Assembly: GCF_010731615.1 (NCBI RefSeq) | Contig: NZ_AP022618.1 | Location: 2,418,001 to 2,482,000 of the forward strand | DNA: 64,000 nucleotides | Direction: 5' to 3' | From: Mycolicibacterium insubricum | GTDB lineage: Bacteria > Actinomycetota > Actinomycetes > Mycobacteriales > Mycobacteriaceae | Shown: positions 50,324 through 60,622 of the stretch, in pieces | Numbering within the stretch: position 1 is the first letter of the stretch | How the letters are laid out: every line of letters starts with the position of its first letter | Notes under the pieces: generated by a model | Databases searched by the model: none | Told to the model about the DNA's origin: nothing | What the model saw: the letters and a program-made list of their open reading frames with translations, nothing else | Position numbers and translations under genes: made by a program

Positions 50324-52332
50324 CCGTCATCCGGCAGGCCGCCGAACACGAGCCGATCGCTCGGGTGCTGCCGATGCTCACCGTCCCGCACCTCGACCGC
50401 GACTTCGACTACCTGGTGTCGGCCGAGCAGTCCGACGACGCCCAGCCCGGCGTGCGGGTGCGCATCCGCTTCCACGGCCGCCTGGTCGACGCGTTCGTGC
50501 TGGAACGCCGCTCCGACAGCGACCACGACGGCCAACTCGGCTGGCTGGACCGGGTCATCTCACCCGAGCAGGTGTTGACGCCCGACATCAGGCGGCTGGC
50601 CGACGCGGTGGCCGCCCGCTACGCCGGCACCCGCGCCGACGTCCTGCGGCTGGCCATCCCGCCCCGGCACGCTGCGACGGAGAAGAAACCCAGTCTCGCG
50701 CCGGCCGAGTTGTTCACTCCCGCACCGGATCCGGTGTACTGGTCGGCGTATGCCGGTGGTGAGAAGTTCCTCGCCGCGCTCGGTGACGGCCGCGCGGTGC
50801 GGGCGGCGTGGCAGGCGCTACCGGGGGAGGATTGGACCGCCCGGTTCGCCGAGGCCGCCGCGGCGGCGCTTTCCGGTGGCCGGTCGGTGCTCGCCGTCGT
50901 CCCCGACCAGCGCGACGTCGACGCCCTGGCCGCCGCCGCGGCGCTCACCTGCGACGAGGACAACGTCGTGACGTTGAGCGCCGGACTGGGCCCGTCGGCG
51001 CGCTACCGGCGCTGGCTGTCGGTGCTGCGCGGCTGCTCCCGGGTGGTGATCGGCACCCGCAGCGCGGTGTTCGCACCGGTGGTCAACCTCGGTCTGCTGA
51101 TGATCTGGGACGACGGCGAGGACACCCTCGCCGAACCCCGCGCCCCCTACCCGCACGCCCGCGACGTCGCCATGCTGCGCGCCCACCAGCTGCGCTGCGC
51201 GGCCGTCATCGGCGGCTATGCCCGCACCGCCGAGGCCCAAGCACTGGTCGACAGTGGCTGGGCCCACGACCTGGTCGCCCCCCGCGCCACGGTCCGTGCC
51301 CGCGCGCCCCGGATCGTCGCCCTCGACGACGACGGCTACCTGCAGGAACGCGACCCGGCGGCCCGCACCGCCCGGCTGCCGTCGGTGGCGCTGCGCACCG
51401 CCCGCACCGCACTGGACGCCGGGCACCCGGTGCTGGTCCAGGTGCCGCGGCGCGGTTACGTCCCCGCGCTGGCCTGCGCGGAATGCCGCACGGTGGCCCG
51501 CTGCCGGCACTGCACCGGGCCGCTGGCACTGACCTCGGGCAGCTCCGGGGCCACCTGCCGCTGGTGCGGCCGCGCCGACCCGGTGCCCCGCTGCAACGCC
51601 TGCGGCGCCACCCGGGTGCGCGCCGTCGTCGTCGGCGCCCGGCGCACCGCCGAGGAACTCGGCCGCGCCTTCCACGGCGCAACCGTCATCACCTCGTCGG
51701 CGGAAACCGGGGTGGCGACCCTCGGCCCTGGCCCCGCTTTGGTGATCGCCACCCCCGGCGCCGAACCCCGGGCTCCCGACGGCTACGGCGCGGCTCTGCT
51801 GCTCGACGGCTGGGCCCTGCTGGGCCGGGCGGACCTGCGCGCCGCCGAGGACGCGCTGCGCCGCTGGCTGGCCGCCGCCGCGCTGGTACGGCCCGGGACC
51901 GACGGCGGGACGGTCACCGTCGTCGCCGAGGCCGCCATCCCCACCGTGCAGTCGCTGATCCGGTGGGATCCCGTCGGGCACGCCCGCGCCGAACTGGCGG
52001 CCCGCACCGAGGTCGGGTTGCCGCCCGCGGTGCACCTGGCCGCCCTCGACGGCCCCGCGCCCGCGGTCACCGCCCTGCTGGCCGACGCCGGGCTGCTGAG
52101 CGCGGACCCCGGGTATCCCGCCGAAGTGCTCGGACCGGTGCCGCTGCCGGCCGGCGCCCGGCGTCCCGCCGGCATCGACGGCGACGCCGAGATCATCCGG
52201 ATGCTGGTCCGCGTGCCCCGCGATTTCGGCCTCGCGCTGGCCACCGCGCTGCGCCGGGCCACCGGGGTGGCCTCGGCGCGCCGCGTTCATCAGCCGGTCC
52301 GGGTACAGATCGACCCGCTGCGCATAGGCTGA
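50320..52332 (+). CDS. priA: Primosomal protein N' (PriA), actinobacterial type without helicase motifs
   Basis: 670 residues. N-terminal 3'-DNA-binding domain (RVLPMLTVPHLDRDFDYLV), then a helicase-like region in which Walker A is absent (LPGEDWTARF stands where GxGKT is expected) and Walker B reads WDDGED instead of DEAH. The zinc-binding region is intact, with eight Cys in four CxxC pairs (CAEC, CRHC, CRWC, CNAC). Actinobacterial PriA proteins are known for lacking helicase motifs. A structural role in replication restart is assumed. ATG inside the YhhN stop (ATGA). The end overlaps a -10 for the next gene. Confidence 0.92.
   Translation: MTVIRQAAEHEPIARVLPMLTVPHLDRDFDYLVSAEQSDDAQPGVRVRIRFHGRLVDAFVLERRSDSDHDGQLGWLDRVISPEQVLTPDIRRLADAVAARYAGTRADVLRLAIPPRHAATEKKPSLAPAELFTPAPDPVYWSAYAGGEKFLAALGDGRAVRAAWQALPGEDWTARFAEAAAAALSGGRSVLAVVPDQRDVDALAAAAALTCDEDNVVTLSAGLGPSARYRRWLSVLRGCSRVVIGTRSAVFAPVVNLGLLMIWDDGEDTLAEPRAPYPHARDVAMLRAHQLRCAAVIGGYARTAEAQALVDSGWAHDLVAPRATVRARAPRIVALDDDGYLQERDPAARTARLPSVALRTARTALDAGHPVLVQVPRRGYVPALACAECRTVARCRHCTGPLALTSGSSGATCRWCGRADPVPRCNACGATRVRAVVVGARRTAEELGRAFHGATVITSSAETGVATLGPGPALVIATPGAEPRAPDGYGAALLLDGWALLGRADLRAAEDALRRWLAAAALVRPGTDGGTVTVVAEAAIPTVQSLIRWDPVGHARAELAARTEVGLPPAVHLAALDGPAPAVTALLADAGLLSADPGYPAEVLGPVPLPAGARRPAGIDGDAEIIRMLVRVPRDFGLALATALRRATGVASARRVHQPVRVQIDPLRIG
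52325..52330 (+). promoter_or_regulatory. -10 element, leaderless promoter of the DUF2207 gene
   Basis: TAGGCT 6 nt before the GTG at 52337; overlaps the last codons of priA. Confidence 0.4.
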
Positions 52333-52336
52333 CCCA

Positions 52337-54148
52337 GTGCTGCGCATCCTGGCCCGGGTATTGCGCTGGGCGCTGGCCCTCGGTCTGCTGGCCATCGCCG
52401 TGCTATGGCCCCTGCTGGCCGGTGGCACCGACTCCGCCGGCGCCGTCGCCGAAGACGACCCGGTGGTCATCACCGAACTGCAGGCCGACTTCCAGGTGGG
52501 CGCCGACGGCACCATGGCCGCCACCGAAACCGTCACCGGGTACTTCCCGCCCGGCCGTCACGGCCTGTTCCGTTTCTGGGACACCACCAATCCCAACGAA
52601 CCCGGCGTGCGGCAGCGACCCATCCTGGACTCCGTCACCGTCGACGGAGATCCCGCCCGCACCGAGCTGAGCACCCGCACCGGCGAGCGTCTGCTGGTCG
52701 CCAAGATCGGCGACCCGGACATCGTGCTGACCCCCGGCCTGCACGTCTACCAGCTGCGCTATCGCATCCCGGGTGTACTCGACCCGGGCGACACCGGCGC
52801 GGACCGGCGGTTCGCCTCCGGGACCGGCGACACCGCGCCCACGGCCACCGCGTTCTACTGGAACGTCGTCGCGCCCGCCTGGAACAACCGCATCGACCAC
52901 GCGAGCATCACCGTCACCCTGCCCGGCGAGATCACCGGCGCGCAATGCTCGGTGGGGCTCGGCCTCGGCCGCGCCTGCGACGACCTGAGCATCACCGGCC
53001 ACACCCTGACCGTCGAGGCGACCGCCCTGCGCCCGCACACCCCGGTGACCGTCCGCGCCGGCGTCGACGTGCCGACACCTGAGCGGCTGGTCCTGCCCTG
53101 GGGCCAGCGCTGGGACGCGATCCTGGGCACCTCGGTCGCCGGGGTGCAGGTGGTGCTCGGATTGACCCTGGCCGCCGCGGTGATCGGGGTGGCAGCCGTT
53201 CGGGCCACCCGGGAACCCGCCCCTGGTTTCCCGCTGCAGTACGCCCCGCCGCCCGGGTTGGGCCCGGTGCAGTGCGAATACCTGCGCACCGAATCGGTTC
53301 CTCCCGGTGCGTTGGCCGCGACGCTGCTGCACCTGGCCGAACGCGGCGTGGTGTCCCTGACCCGTCGTTCCGCCGACGACTGGAAGGTCACGACGGTCCC
53401 CGGCGCACCCTTCGCGAGCATCGATCCGGTCGGCCGCGCGGTAGCCGGCGCGCTCAACCTCGACCAGCCTGGCGGAAAGTTCAGCGCCAACGGCACCGCG
53501 AAGGCCGGCGAGAAACTCCGCGCCGCCGGCAACACACTGGACTCGGCGGTGCGCAAATGGGCGCGGGACGCCGGCTTGCTGGTTCCGCGGCGATCCGAGT
53601 GGCTGGTGCGGGTGGCCAACGTCGTGGCGCTGATTCTGCTGGTGCTGGCCTCGATTCGGTGGTTGGGCGCGCCCACCATGTGGGTGCTGCCGTTCGGGGC
53701 GTTCTTCTACGCCTCGGCGCCGGGATGGCTGCCGGGCGTGGGCACCCGGCGCACCGCCGAGGGACGGCGCGTGTGGTCGACGGCCGAGGGGTTCCACCGG
53801 ATGCTGGCCACCGACTCGGCGCCGGCCCGCTTCGATTTCAGCGCCCGCAACGACCTCTACACCGCCTACCTGCCGTTCGCCGTGGCCGGGGGAGTCGCGG
53901 CGGCCTGGGCCGCCAAGTACCGGCAGGAGACCGGCGAAACGCCTCCCACCCCGAGCTGGGTGCACGGCAGCGGCGGGAATGCCGCAGCGTTTGCCTCCGG
54001 GTTCACCGACAGCTTCTCCTCGGCCCTGTCGTCGTCGATCAGCGCCTACACCGCCTCCCAGACGTCGTCGTCGAGCAGCGGGGGCTCTTCCGACGGAGGC
54101 GGAGGTGGTGGAGGCGGCGGTGGTGGTGGCGGCGGAGGCTCCTGGTGA
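52337..54148 (+). CDS. DUF2207 family membrane protein with poly-Gly tail
   Basis: 603 residues. N-terminal signal/anchor helix ([20 protein letters not shown]), then an exported DUF2207 domain (about 40-240: [36 protein letters not shown]). A second transmembrane helix lies near 275-295. The cytoplasmic middle part includes [15 protein letters not shown], a winged-helix-like segment. A pair of helices near 440-480 follows. The C-terminus is low complexity: [12 protein letters not shown], then a run of 16 Gly, ending GSW. The family resembles YciQ/TPM-associated membrane proteins; function unknown. GTG start, leaderless. Confidence 0.82.
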   Translation: MLRILARVLRWALALGLLAIAVLWPLLAGGTDSAGAVAEDDPVVITELQADFQVGADGTMAATETVTGYFPPGRHGLFRFWDTTNPNEPGVRQRPILDSVTVDGDPARTELSTRTGERLLVAKIGDPDIVLTPGLHVYQLRYRIPGVLDPGDTGADRRFASGTGDTAPTATAFYWNVVAPAWNNRIDHASITVTLPGEITGAQCSVGLGLGRACDDLSITGHTLTVEATALRPHTPVTVRAGVDVPTPERLVLPWGQRWDAILGTSVAGVQVVLGLTLAAAVIGVAAVRATREPAPGFPLQYAPPPGLGPVQCEYLRTESVPPGALAATLLHLAERGVVSLTRRSADDWKVTTVPGAPFASIDPVGRAVAGALNLDQPGGKFSANGTAKAGEKLRAAGNTLDSAVRKWARDAGLLVPRRSEWLVRVANVVALILLVLASIRWLGAPTMWVLPFGAFFYASAPGWLPGVGTRRTAEGRRVWSTAEGFHRMLATDSAPARFDFSARNDLYTAYLPFAVAGGVAAAWAAKYRQETGETPPTPSWVHGSGGNAAAFASGFTDSFSSALSSSISAYTASQTSSSSSGGSSDGGGGGGGGGGGGGGGSW

Positions 54149-54169
54149 TGAGCTGCCGAGCGCGGCCCA

Positions 54170-54175
54170 TAAACT
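54170..54175 (+). promoter_or_regulatory. -10 element, leaderless promoter of fmt
   Basis: TAAACT 7 nt before the GTG at 54183; the only AT-rich stretch in the 34-bp gap behind the DUF2207 gene. Confidence 0.55.
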
Positions 54176-54182
54176 GATCGGC

Positions 54183-55106
54183 GTGCGTCTTGTATTCGCC
54201 GGCACCCCCGCGCCCGCCCTGCCGGCGTTGCGCCGCCTCATCGCCTCGCCTCGCCACGAGGTGATCGCCGTGCTCACCCGCCCGGATGCCGCCGCGGGCC
54301 GCCGCGGCAAACCCGCCCCGTCACCGGTGGCGAACCTGGCCGAGGAGGCCGGTATCCCGGTCCTCAAACCGGCCCGCCCCAACGCGGGCGAGTTCGTTGC
54401 CGAACTCGCCGCGCTGGCCCCGGACTGCTGCCCGGTCGTCGCCTACGGTGCGCTGCTGGGATCCGAACTGCTGGCCGTACCCGGCCATGGCTGGGTGAAC
54501 CTGCATTTCTCGCTGCTGCCAGCCTGGCGTGGCGCCGCCCCCGTGCAGGCGGCCATCGCCGCGGGTGACACCGTCACCGGCGCAACGACATTCGCCATCG
54601 AACCGGCCCTGGACTCCGGCCCGGTCTACGGCGTGGTCACCGAAACCATCCGGGACACCGACACCGCCGGGGGCCTGCTGGACCGGCTCGCCGAATCCGG
54701 CGCCGGCCTGCTGGAGGCCACCCTGGACGGCATCGCCGATGGCGCCCTGACCGCCGTGCCGCAACCCACCGACGGGATCAGCCTGGCCCCGAAGATCACC
54801 GTCGAGGCCGCCCGGGTGCGCTGGACCGAGCCCGCCCAGGCCGTCAACCGGAACATCCGCGCCGTCACGCCCAGCCCGGGAGCCTGGACCATGATCGGCG
54901 ACCTGCGGATCAAGGTGGGCCCGGTGTCCCCGGTCGATGCGGAGTCGTTGCCGCCCGGTGTCATTCGCGTCGAACGCAACCGGGTACTGGTTGGAACCGG
55001 TTCGGCGCCCGTGCAATTGGGTGTGGTGCAGCCACCGGGTAAGAAGCCGATGGCCGCGGCCGACTGGGCCCGCGGCGCCCGCCTCGACGAAGCGGTGGCC
55101 CGATGA
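54183..55106 (+). CDS. fmt: Methionyl-tRNA formyltransferase
   Basis: 307 residues. Formylates initiator Met-tRNA with 10-formyl-THF. Catalytic region [20 protein letters not shown] with the SLLP signature, N-terminal [18 protein letters not shown], and a C-terminal OB domain ([18 protein letters not shown]). GTG 54183 gives the usual mycobacterial N-terminus. The stop overlaps rsmB by 4 bp (ATGA). Confidence 0.95.
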   Translation: MRLVFAGTPAPALPALRRLIASPRHEVIAVLTRPDAAAGRRGKPAPSPVANLAEEAGIPVLKPARPNAGEFVAELAALAPDCCPVVAYGALLGSELLAVPGHGWVNLHFSLLPAWRGAAPVQAAIAAGDTVTGATTFAIEPALDSGPVYGVVTETIRDTDTAGGLLDRLAESGAGLLEATLDGIADGALTAVPQPTDGISLAPKITVEAARVRWTEPAQAVNRNIRAVTPSPGAWTMIGDLRIKVGPVSPVDAESLPPGVIRVERNRVLVGTGSAPVQLGVVQPPGKKPMAAADWARGARLDEAVAR

Positions 55107-56719
55107 ACCAGCGGGACAACATGAACCAGCGAGGCAACGGCCCCCGCCGGCCACGCACCGACCGGTCCCACAATGACCGGCAGCGAGGTGACCGGCAGCG
55201 TGGCGATCGGCCGCGAAACGACCGGCCGCGGACGGATCCCCGGCGTCAGCCGCTCGACCCGGCCGATGCCGATGCGCGCCGGGCTCTTCACGGCGACTCG
55301 CCGCGCGAGGGGAAGCCAGACGCCCGAGGCGAACGGCGGCGCGGCAACTCGCCGCTCGACCCGGCGCGACGGGCCGCGTTCGACACGCTGCGGGCGGTCA
55401 CCGAGCGCGACGCCTACGCCAACCTGGCCCTGCCGGCGCTGCTGGCCGAACGCGGAATCACCGGCCGCGACGCCGCATTCGCCACCGAACTGACCTACGG
55501 CACCTGCCGCACCCGCGGTCAGCTCGACGACATCATCGCCGCCACCGCCAACCGCCCGGTCGCCGATATCGACCCGATCCTGCTGGACCTGCTGCGCCTC
55601 GGCGCCTACCAGCTGCTGCGGACCCGGGTCGAGCCGCACGCCGCGCTGGACACCACCGTCAGCGCCGCCAAGAACGAATTCGATTCCGTCCGGGGCGGTT
55701 TCGTCAACGCGGTGCTGCGCAAGATCTCCACGCGGGACCTTGACGGCTGGGTCGCCGAGCTGGCCCCGGACCGGGCCACCGACCCGATCGGCAACCTCGC
55801 CTTCGCCCACGCCCACCCCCGCTGGATCGCCCAGTCCTTCGCCGACGCCCTCGGTGCCGACGCGGCCGAGCTGCCCGCGGTGCTGGCGGCCGACGACGCC
55901 CGCCCCCAGGTGCATCTGGCCGCCCGGCCCGGCGTACTGACCGCCGCCGAACTGGCCGAACAGACCGGCGGCACCGTCGGCCGCTACTCGCCGTACGCGG
56001 TGTACCTGCCCGGCGGTGATCCCGGCCAGATCGCCGCGGTCCGCGAGGGTGCGGCGCTGGTGCAGGACGAGGGCAGCCAACTGGTGGCCCAGGCGCTGAC
56101 CCGGGCCCCGCTGGAGGGGCCCGACGGTGGCCGCTGGCTGGACCTGTGCGCCGGGCCCGGCGGCAAGACCGCACTGCTCGCCGCGATCGGCAAGGGCGTG
56201 GGCGCGACCGTGACGGCCGTCGAGCCGGCGCAGCGTCGCGCCGAGCTGGTCGAGCAGAACACCGCCGGCCTCGACGTCACCGTGCTGTGCGTCGACGGCC
56301 GCGATGTCGAGGAGATCCTTGGCGCCACCGGGCTCGGCGAGGGTGCACCGGGTTTCGACCGGGTGCTGGTCGACGCCCCGTGTACCGGTCTGGGCGCGCT
56401 GCGCCGCCGCCCCGAGGCCCGCTGGCGACGTCAGCCCGCGGATGTCCCGGTACTGACCAAGCTGCAGCGCGAACTGCTGGCCGCGGCGATCGCCCTGGTG
56501 CGCCCCGGCGGGGTGGTGCTGTACTCCACCTGCTCACCGCACCTGGCCGAAACCGCCGGAGTCATCGCCGACGCCGTCCGGCGCCACCCGGTGGAGTTGC
56601 TCGACGCCCGGGAGCTGTTCGAGCCAGTGGAAGACCTCGGCGCCGGTCCAGCCGTGCAACTGTGGCCGCACCACCACGGCACCGACGCCATGTTCGCCGC
56701 CGCGCTGCGCAAGAAGTAG
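55103..56719 (+). CDS. rsmB: 16S rRNA (cytosine-967-C5)-methyltransferase with Arg/Asp-rich N-terminal extension
   Basis: 538 residues. Residues 1-85 are low complexity with repeated [16 protein letters not shown] and similar short units, probably disordered and RNA-binding. A NusB-like domain follows (about 85-225, [20 protein letters not shown]). The methyltransferase domain has the SAM motif [11 protein letters not shown], motif [21 protein letters not shown], and the catalytic Cys in [11 protein letters not shown] in the fmt stop; co-transcribed with fmt. Confidence 0.93.
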   Translation: MNQRDNMNQRGNGPRRPRTDRSHNDRQRGDRQRGDRPRNDRPRTDPRRQPLDPADADARRALHGDSPREGKPDARGERRRGNSPLDPARRAAFDTLRAVTERDAYANLALPALLAERGITGRDAAFATELTYGTCRTRGQLDDIIAATANRPVADIDPILLDLLRLGAYQLLRTRVEPHAALDTTVSAAKNEFDSVRGGFVNAVLRKISTRDLDGWVAELAPDRATDPIGNLAFAHAHPRWIAQSFADALGADAAELPAVLAADDARPQVHLAARPGVLTAAELAEQTGGTVGRYSPYAVYLPGGDPGQIAAVREGAALVQDEGSQLVAQALTRAPLEGPDGGRWLDLCAGPGGKTALLAAIGKGVGATVTAVEPAQRRAELVEQNTAGLDVTVLCVDGRDVEEILGATGLGEGAPGFDRVLVDAPCTGLGALRRRPEARWRRQPADVPVLTKLQRELLAAAIALVRPGGVVLYSTCSPHLAETAGVIADAVRRHPVELLDARELFEPVEDLGAGPAVQLWPHHHGTDAMFAAALRKK

Positions 56720-56730
56720 CCGCGGGCTAC
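56716..56730. terminator. Perfect hairpin with mirrored stop codons
   Basis: GTAGCC (56716-56721), loop GCG, GGCTAC (56725-56730). The TAG of rsmB (56717-56719) and the TAG of the opposing gene (56727-56729) occupy mirror positions in the two arms. Bidirectional terminator inferred; no U-tract. Confidence 0.5.
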
Positions 56731-57110
56731 CCGAGTTCGATCACGCGCGGCCCGCCGCCGCACTGCGGAAGCTCCCCGCCGCTGCCGTCGGAGTTGAAGG
56801 GGCGCCTGGCCTGGGTCAGGCCCTCGTTGAGGAAGTAGCAGGTGGCGCTCGGCGCCCACCGGTAGGAGAACGGGTTCTTTGGCTGGGCGCGCGCCCACTG
56901 CTGCCCGTAGTGCGATCCGTCGGGGTATGCCTCGCCCATGCAATAGCGGCTTCCGCCGCCGATCTGTTCGTGAAAGTTGCCACCGGGGCACCAGCCCGCG
57001 TCGCCGTTGGGGATGAACGGGTCGGGATCCGCCGCCGCGGTCGGGGCCAGGCTCAGCGTGGTCGCTGCGGTGAGCGCGGTGGCTCCGGCGAGCAAAGCCC
57101 TCTTGATCAT
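56727..57110 (-). CDS. Small secreted four-cysteine protein
   Basis: 127 residues. Signal peptide 1-27 (MIKRALLAGATALTAATTLSL, cleavage after TAAA). The mature part starts DPDPFIPNGDAGWCPGG and has four cysteines (WCPGG, YCMGE, TCYFL, QCGGG), probably two disulfides. Rich in Gly, Pro and aromatic residues. Similar small exported DPDPxxPN proteins are frequent in mycobacteria; role unknown. The ATG is preceded by GAAGGAG at 8 nt. 165 bp separate it from rpe. Confidence 0.75.
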   Translation of the reverse strand: MIKRALLAGATALTAATTLSLAPTAAADPDPFIPNGDAGWCPGGNFHEQIGGGSRYCMGEAYPDGSHYGQQWARAQPKNPFSYRWAPSATCYFLNEGLTQARRPFNSDGSGGELPQCGGGPRVIELG

Positions 57111-57262
57111 GTAAACGCTCCTTCGTTGCAGGCAGTTTCGTTCGGGCGGCATGGTGGTTCGATTGCCGCCGCCCGTGCGCCTTGGTCCGTAGATCGCAAA
57201 TCCTTGGCAGAACGTTAACGCGGACAGGTGTCTCCGCTGACCGTCGTTGCGGGGAGCCCAAG

Positions 57263-57268
57263 TACCCT
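57263..57268 (+). promoter_or_regulatory. -10 element, leaderless promoter of rpe
   Basis: TACCCT 7 nt before the GTG at 57276. Confidence 0.45.
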
Positions 57269-57275
57269 GTTCAGG

Positions 57276-57965
57276 GTGTCACGCACTCCCGCCCAGCCCA
57301 TGATCGCGCCGTCGATTCTGACCGCCGACTTCGCCCACCTGGCCGACGAGGTCGCCGCCGTCGACAACGCCGACTGGCTGCACGTCGACGTGATGGACAA
57401 CCACTTCGTGCCCAACCTCACCATGGGCCCGGTGGTGGTGGAGAGCCTGCTCAAGGTGGCAAAAGTCCCGATGGACTGCCACCTGATGATCACCGACCCC
57501 GGCCGCTGGGCCCCGGGCTACGCCGAGGCCGGCGCGCACAACGTCACCTTCCACGTCGAGGCGGCCGAGGACCCGGCGGCCGTGGCCCGCGACATCCGCG
57601 CCGCCGGCGGCAAGGCCGGACTGGCGATCAAGCCCGGCACCCCGCTGGATCCCTACCTGGAACTGCTGCGCGACTTCGACACCCTGCTGGTGATGTCGGT
57701 CGAACCCGGATTCGGCGGCCAGAAATTCATCCCCGAGGTGCTCTCCAAGGTCGCCACCATCCGCAAACTGGTCGACTCCGGTGAGCTGTCGATCCTGGTG
57801 GAGATCGACGGCGGCATCAACGCCGACACCATCGAAGCCGCCGCCGAGGCCGGGGTCGACTGCTTCGTCGCCGGCTCGGCCGTCTACAGCGCCGCCGACC
57901 CTGCCGCGGCGATCGTCAAACTCCGGGAACAGGCCGCCGCCGCCTCTCCACATTTGAGTCTGTGA
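57276..57965 (+). CDS. rpe: Ribulose-phosphate 3-epimerase
   Basis: 229 residues. TIM barrel that interconverts ribulose 5-phosphate and xylulose 5-phosphate. Metal and catalytic residues are in WLHVDVMDNHFVPN, MDCHLMI, VMSVEPGFGGQKF and VEIDGGINADT. The GTG at 57276 gives the length of the M. tuberculosis enzyme and lies 7 nt after TACCCT. ribD follows after 10 bp; the substrate link is ribulose 5-phosphate, which RibBA also uses. Confidence 0.95.
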   Translation: MSRTPAQPMIAPSILTADFAHLADEVAAVDNADWLHVDVMDNHFVPNLTMGPVVVESLLKVAKVPMDCHLMITDPGRWAPGYAEAGAHNVTFHVEAAEDPAAVARDIRAAGGKAGLAIKPGTPLDPYLELLRDFDTLLVMSVEPGFGGQKFIPEVLSKVATIRKLVDSGELSILVEIDGGINADTIEAAAEAGVDCFVAGSAVYSAADPAAAIVKLREQAAAASPHLSL

Positions 57966-57975
57966 GTCCAGCGCG

Positions 57976-58986
57976 ATGCCGATGACCGGACTGCAGGAGG
58001 CCATGCGGGCGGCGATCGCGCAGTCCGAGAAGGTCAAGGGCAGCACCTACCCGAACCCGCCGGTCGGCGCGGTCATCCTCGATGCCGACGGGCAGATCGC
58101 CGGGGTCGGCGCCACCCAGCCCGTCGGCGGCGCGCACGCCGAGATCGTCGCGCTGCGCCGAGCCGGCGGCCGGGCCACGGGCGGAACCGCCGTCGTCACC
58201 CTCGAACCGTGCAACCACCACGGCCGCACGCCGCCGTGCGTCGACGCACTGCTGGCCGCCGGGATCACCAATGTGGCCTACGCCGTCGCCGACCCCAACC
58301 CGGAAGCCGCCGGGGGAGCCGAGGCACTGGCCGCGGCCGGGCTCACCGTCACCGGCGGCCTGCTCGCCGACGAGGCCGCCGGCGGTCCGCTGCGGGAATG
58401 GCTGCACCGCCAGCACACCGGCCGGCCGCACCTGACCTGGAAGTTCGCCGCCAGTATCGACGGGCGCAGCGCGGCCGCCGACGGCACCAGCCAGTGGATC
58501 ACCAGTCCCGCCGCCCGCGCCGACGTGCACCGCCGTCGCGCTGCCGCCGAGGCCATCATCGTCGGCACCGGCACTGTCTTCTCCGACGATCCGACGTTGA
58601 CCGCCCGCCCCGCCGACGGCACCGAGGTGACTCGCCAGCCGCTGCGCGTCGTCGTCGGGCATCGCGAAATTCCCGGCGACGCAAGGGTACTCAACGACGA
58701 TGCGTCCACCATGGTGATCCGCACTCACGACCCCGAGGAGGTGCTGCGGGCCCTGGGCGACCGTACCGACGTCATCCTCGAAGGCGGCCCCACCCTGGCC
58801 GGGGCGTTCCTGCGCGCGGGGCTGGTCGACCGGATCCTCGGCTACCTGGCGCCCATGCTGCTCGGCGGCCCGGTGACCGTGCTCGACTCGGTCGGCGTCG
58901 CCACCATCGGCGACGCCAGCCGCTGGCGCTACGACCAGGTCGAGCGCGTCGGCCCGGACCTGCTGGTCAGTTTGATTCCGGAGTAG
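57976..58986 (+). CDS. ribD: Bifunctional diaminohydroxyphosphoribosylaminopyrimidine deaminase / 5-amino-6-(5-phosphoribosylamino)uracil reductase
   Basis: 336 residues. The N-terminal cytidine-deaminase-type domain has zinc ligands in [10 protein letters not shown] and [12 protein letters not shown]. The C-terminal reductase domain is at about 150-336 ([33 protein letters not shown]). Second and third steps of riboflavin synthesis. ATG start; no strong Shine-Dalgarno, and close coupling to rpe is likely. The 3' end overlaps the convergent P55 gene by 20 bp. Confidence 0.94.
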   Translation: MPMTGLQEAMRAAIAQSEKVKGSTYPNPPVGAVILDADGQIAGVGATQPVGGAHAEIVALRRAGGRATGGTAVVTLEPCNHHGRTPPCVDALLAAGITNVAYAVADPNPEAAGGAEALAAAGLTVTGGLLADEAAGGPLREWLHRQHTGRPHLTWKFAASIDGRSAAADGTSQWITSPAARADVHRRRAAAEAIIVGTGTVFSDDPTLTARPADGTEVTRQPLRVVVGHREIPGDARVLNDDASTMVIRTHDPEEVLRALGDRTDVILEGGPTLAGAFLRAGLVDRILGYLAPMLLGGPVTVLDSVGVATIGDASRWRYDQVERVGPDLLVSLIPE

Positions 58987-60619
58987 CGGATACCTCGACT
59001 GCGGCGTCGCCGTTCTCCGGGGCGTCGTCGTCCTCGTCCCCGTCGACATTGACGTTGCGGCCCGCGATCAGCGCACCCAACGCCGCGCCCATCAGACAGA
59101 TGACCGCGGTGGCCCCGAAGATCTCGCCGTACTGCTGGGCGAAGGCACGCCGGGACACCGCACCGATCTCGGCCAGCGAGGGGTTGGCGGCCGACATGAT
59201 CTGGTGGAACCGGTACAGGCCCCAGGCGGACAGGGCGGCGACGCCGACCAGCATGCCGACCATCCGGGCCACCACCACCAGCGACGAGGCGATCCCGTGC
59301 TGGGCCTTGGGCACCACCCGCAGTGCGGCAGACGTCAGTGGCGCGATGACCAGGCCCAGGCCGACCCCGGCGATGATCAGGTCGGTATCGAACTTCGGCA
59401 GCGCGATCGGCCCGAGCTGGTGGTGCTCGGTCATCACGTCGACGTCCCAGTGGGAGATCAACAGGTAGCCGAACGACGCGATCAGCATCCCGGGGATGAC
59501 CACCATCCGGTCGCCGAACCGCTCGGCGAGGAAGCCGCCGACGACGGCGCCGATCGGCAGGGCGACCAGGAACCACATCAGCGCGAGGGCGGCGTCGCTC
59601 TGGCTGAGCCCGGCCACGCCGCGGCCGAACAGTTCGACATTGACCAGGGTGACCATCAGCGCCGCACCGGTACAGGCCGAGGCCGCCATCGCCGCCAGGA
59701 ACGGCAGGACCCGCATATTGCGCGGGTCGATCAACCGGGTCTTTGCCTGCCATTCCCACAGCAGGAACAACACCGCGGCGACGGCCGCGCCGATCACCAT
59801 CGGCACACCCCAGTCGGGCAGGATCTGCTTGCCGTCCGGGTTGGGGTTGTACAGGCCGAGCACCGCCAGGCCGAGCGCGACGGCCAGCAGCAGACCGCCG
59901 ACCACGTCGACCTTCTCGGTCTTGGTGGTGGCCCGGTCATGGCCGGGCAGGCTGATGTGGATCAGCGCCATCGCCAGCAGGGTGAGCGGCACGTTGATCC
60001 AGAAGACGTCTTTCCAGGTGTGCAGCATGGCGACCACCGCGATGCCCCACAGCGGACCGAGCACGCTGCCCAGCTCCTGGGCGGCGCCGATCCCGCCGAG
60101 GATCTTGGTGCGATCCCGCGCCGGCCACAGGTCCGCCGCCAGCGCCAGGGTCACCGGCAGCAGCGCGCCGGACGCCGCACCCTGCACCACGCGGCCGAAG
60201 ATCAGGATGTTCAGCGGGGTCAGAATCCCGGACATGTCGCTCAAGGTGGTGCCGATCGGCAGCACCCGGCCGAACATCTCCAGATCCAGATAGTCCAGGT
60301 CACCGGCCAGCGCCTTGCCCAGGCTGGCCGACGCCGCGGTGATCACCGAGCCGATGGCGAAGAACACCAGGCCCAGCTGCAGCACCGTCTTGCGGCCGAA
60401 CCGGTCGGAGGTGCGGCCCAGCAGCGGCATCGCGGCGACGTAGAACAGCAGATAGCCGGTGATGATTGGGGTGACCCGCTGGATCTGATTCACGCCGATG
60501 CCGACATCGCGCATGATGTCTTCCATGATCGTGACCACGACGTAGGTGTCGATGGCCCCGAGCAGGACGGCCAGGCCGCCGGCGCCGATGGCGACGTAGC
60601 GGCTGGAACCGGAGCGCAT
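58967..60619 (-). CDS. MFS lipid/drug exporter P55
   Basis: 550 residues, about 14 transmembrane helices. Major facilitator of the P55 (Rv1410c) type: [18 protein letters not shown] in helix 1, the loop [14 protein letters not shown], and [16 protein letters not shown] charged cytoplasmic tail ([14 protein letters not shown]) ends the protein. With LprG it exports triacylglycerides and affects outer-envelope composition and drug tolerance in mycobacteria. It starts 3 bp after the lprG stop, so the two form one operon. Confidence 0.92.
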   Translation of the reverse strand: MRSGSSRYVAIGAGGLAVLLGAIDTYVVVTIMEDIMRDVGIGVNQIQRVTPIITGYLLFYVAAMPLLGRTSDRFGRKTVLQLGLVFFAIGSVITAASASLGKALAGDLDYLDLEMFGRVLPIGTTLSDMSGILTPLNILIFGRVVQGAASGALLPVTLALAADLWPARDRTKILGGIGAAQELGSVLGPLWGIAVVAMLHTWKDVFWINVPLTLLAMALIHISLPGHDRATTKTEKVDVVGGLLLAVALGLAVLGLYNPNPDGKQILPDWGVPMVIGAAVAAVLFLLWEWQAKTRLIDPRNMRVLPFLAAMAASACTGAALMVTLVNVELFGRGVAGLSQSDAALALMWFLVALPIGAVVGGFLAERFGDRMVVIPGMLIASFGYLLISHWDVDVMTEHHQLGPIALPKFDTDLIIAGVGLGLVIAPLTSAALRVVPKAQHGIASSLVVVARMVGMLVGVAALSAWGLYRFHQIMSAANPSLAEIGAVSRRAFAQQYGEIFGATAVICLMGAALGALIAGRNVNVDGDEDDDAPENGDAAVEVSATPESN

Positions 60620-60622
60620 CGG

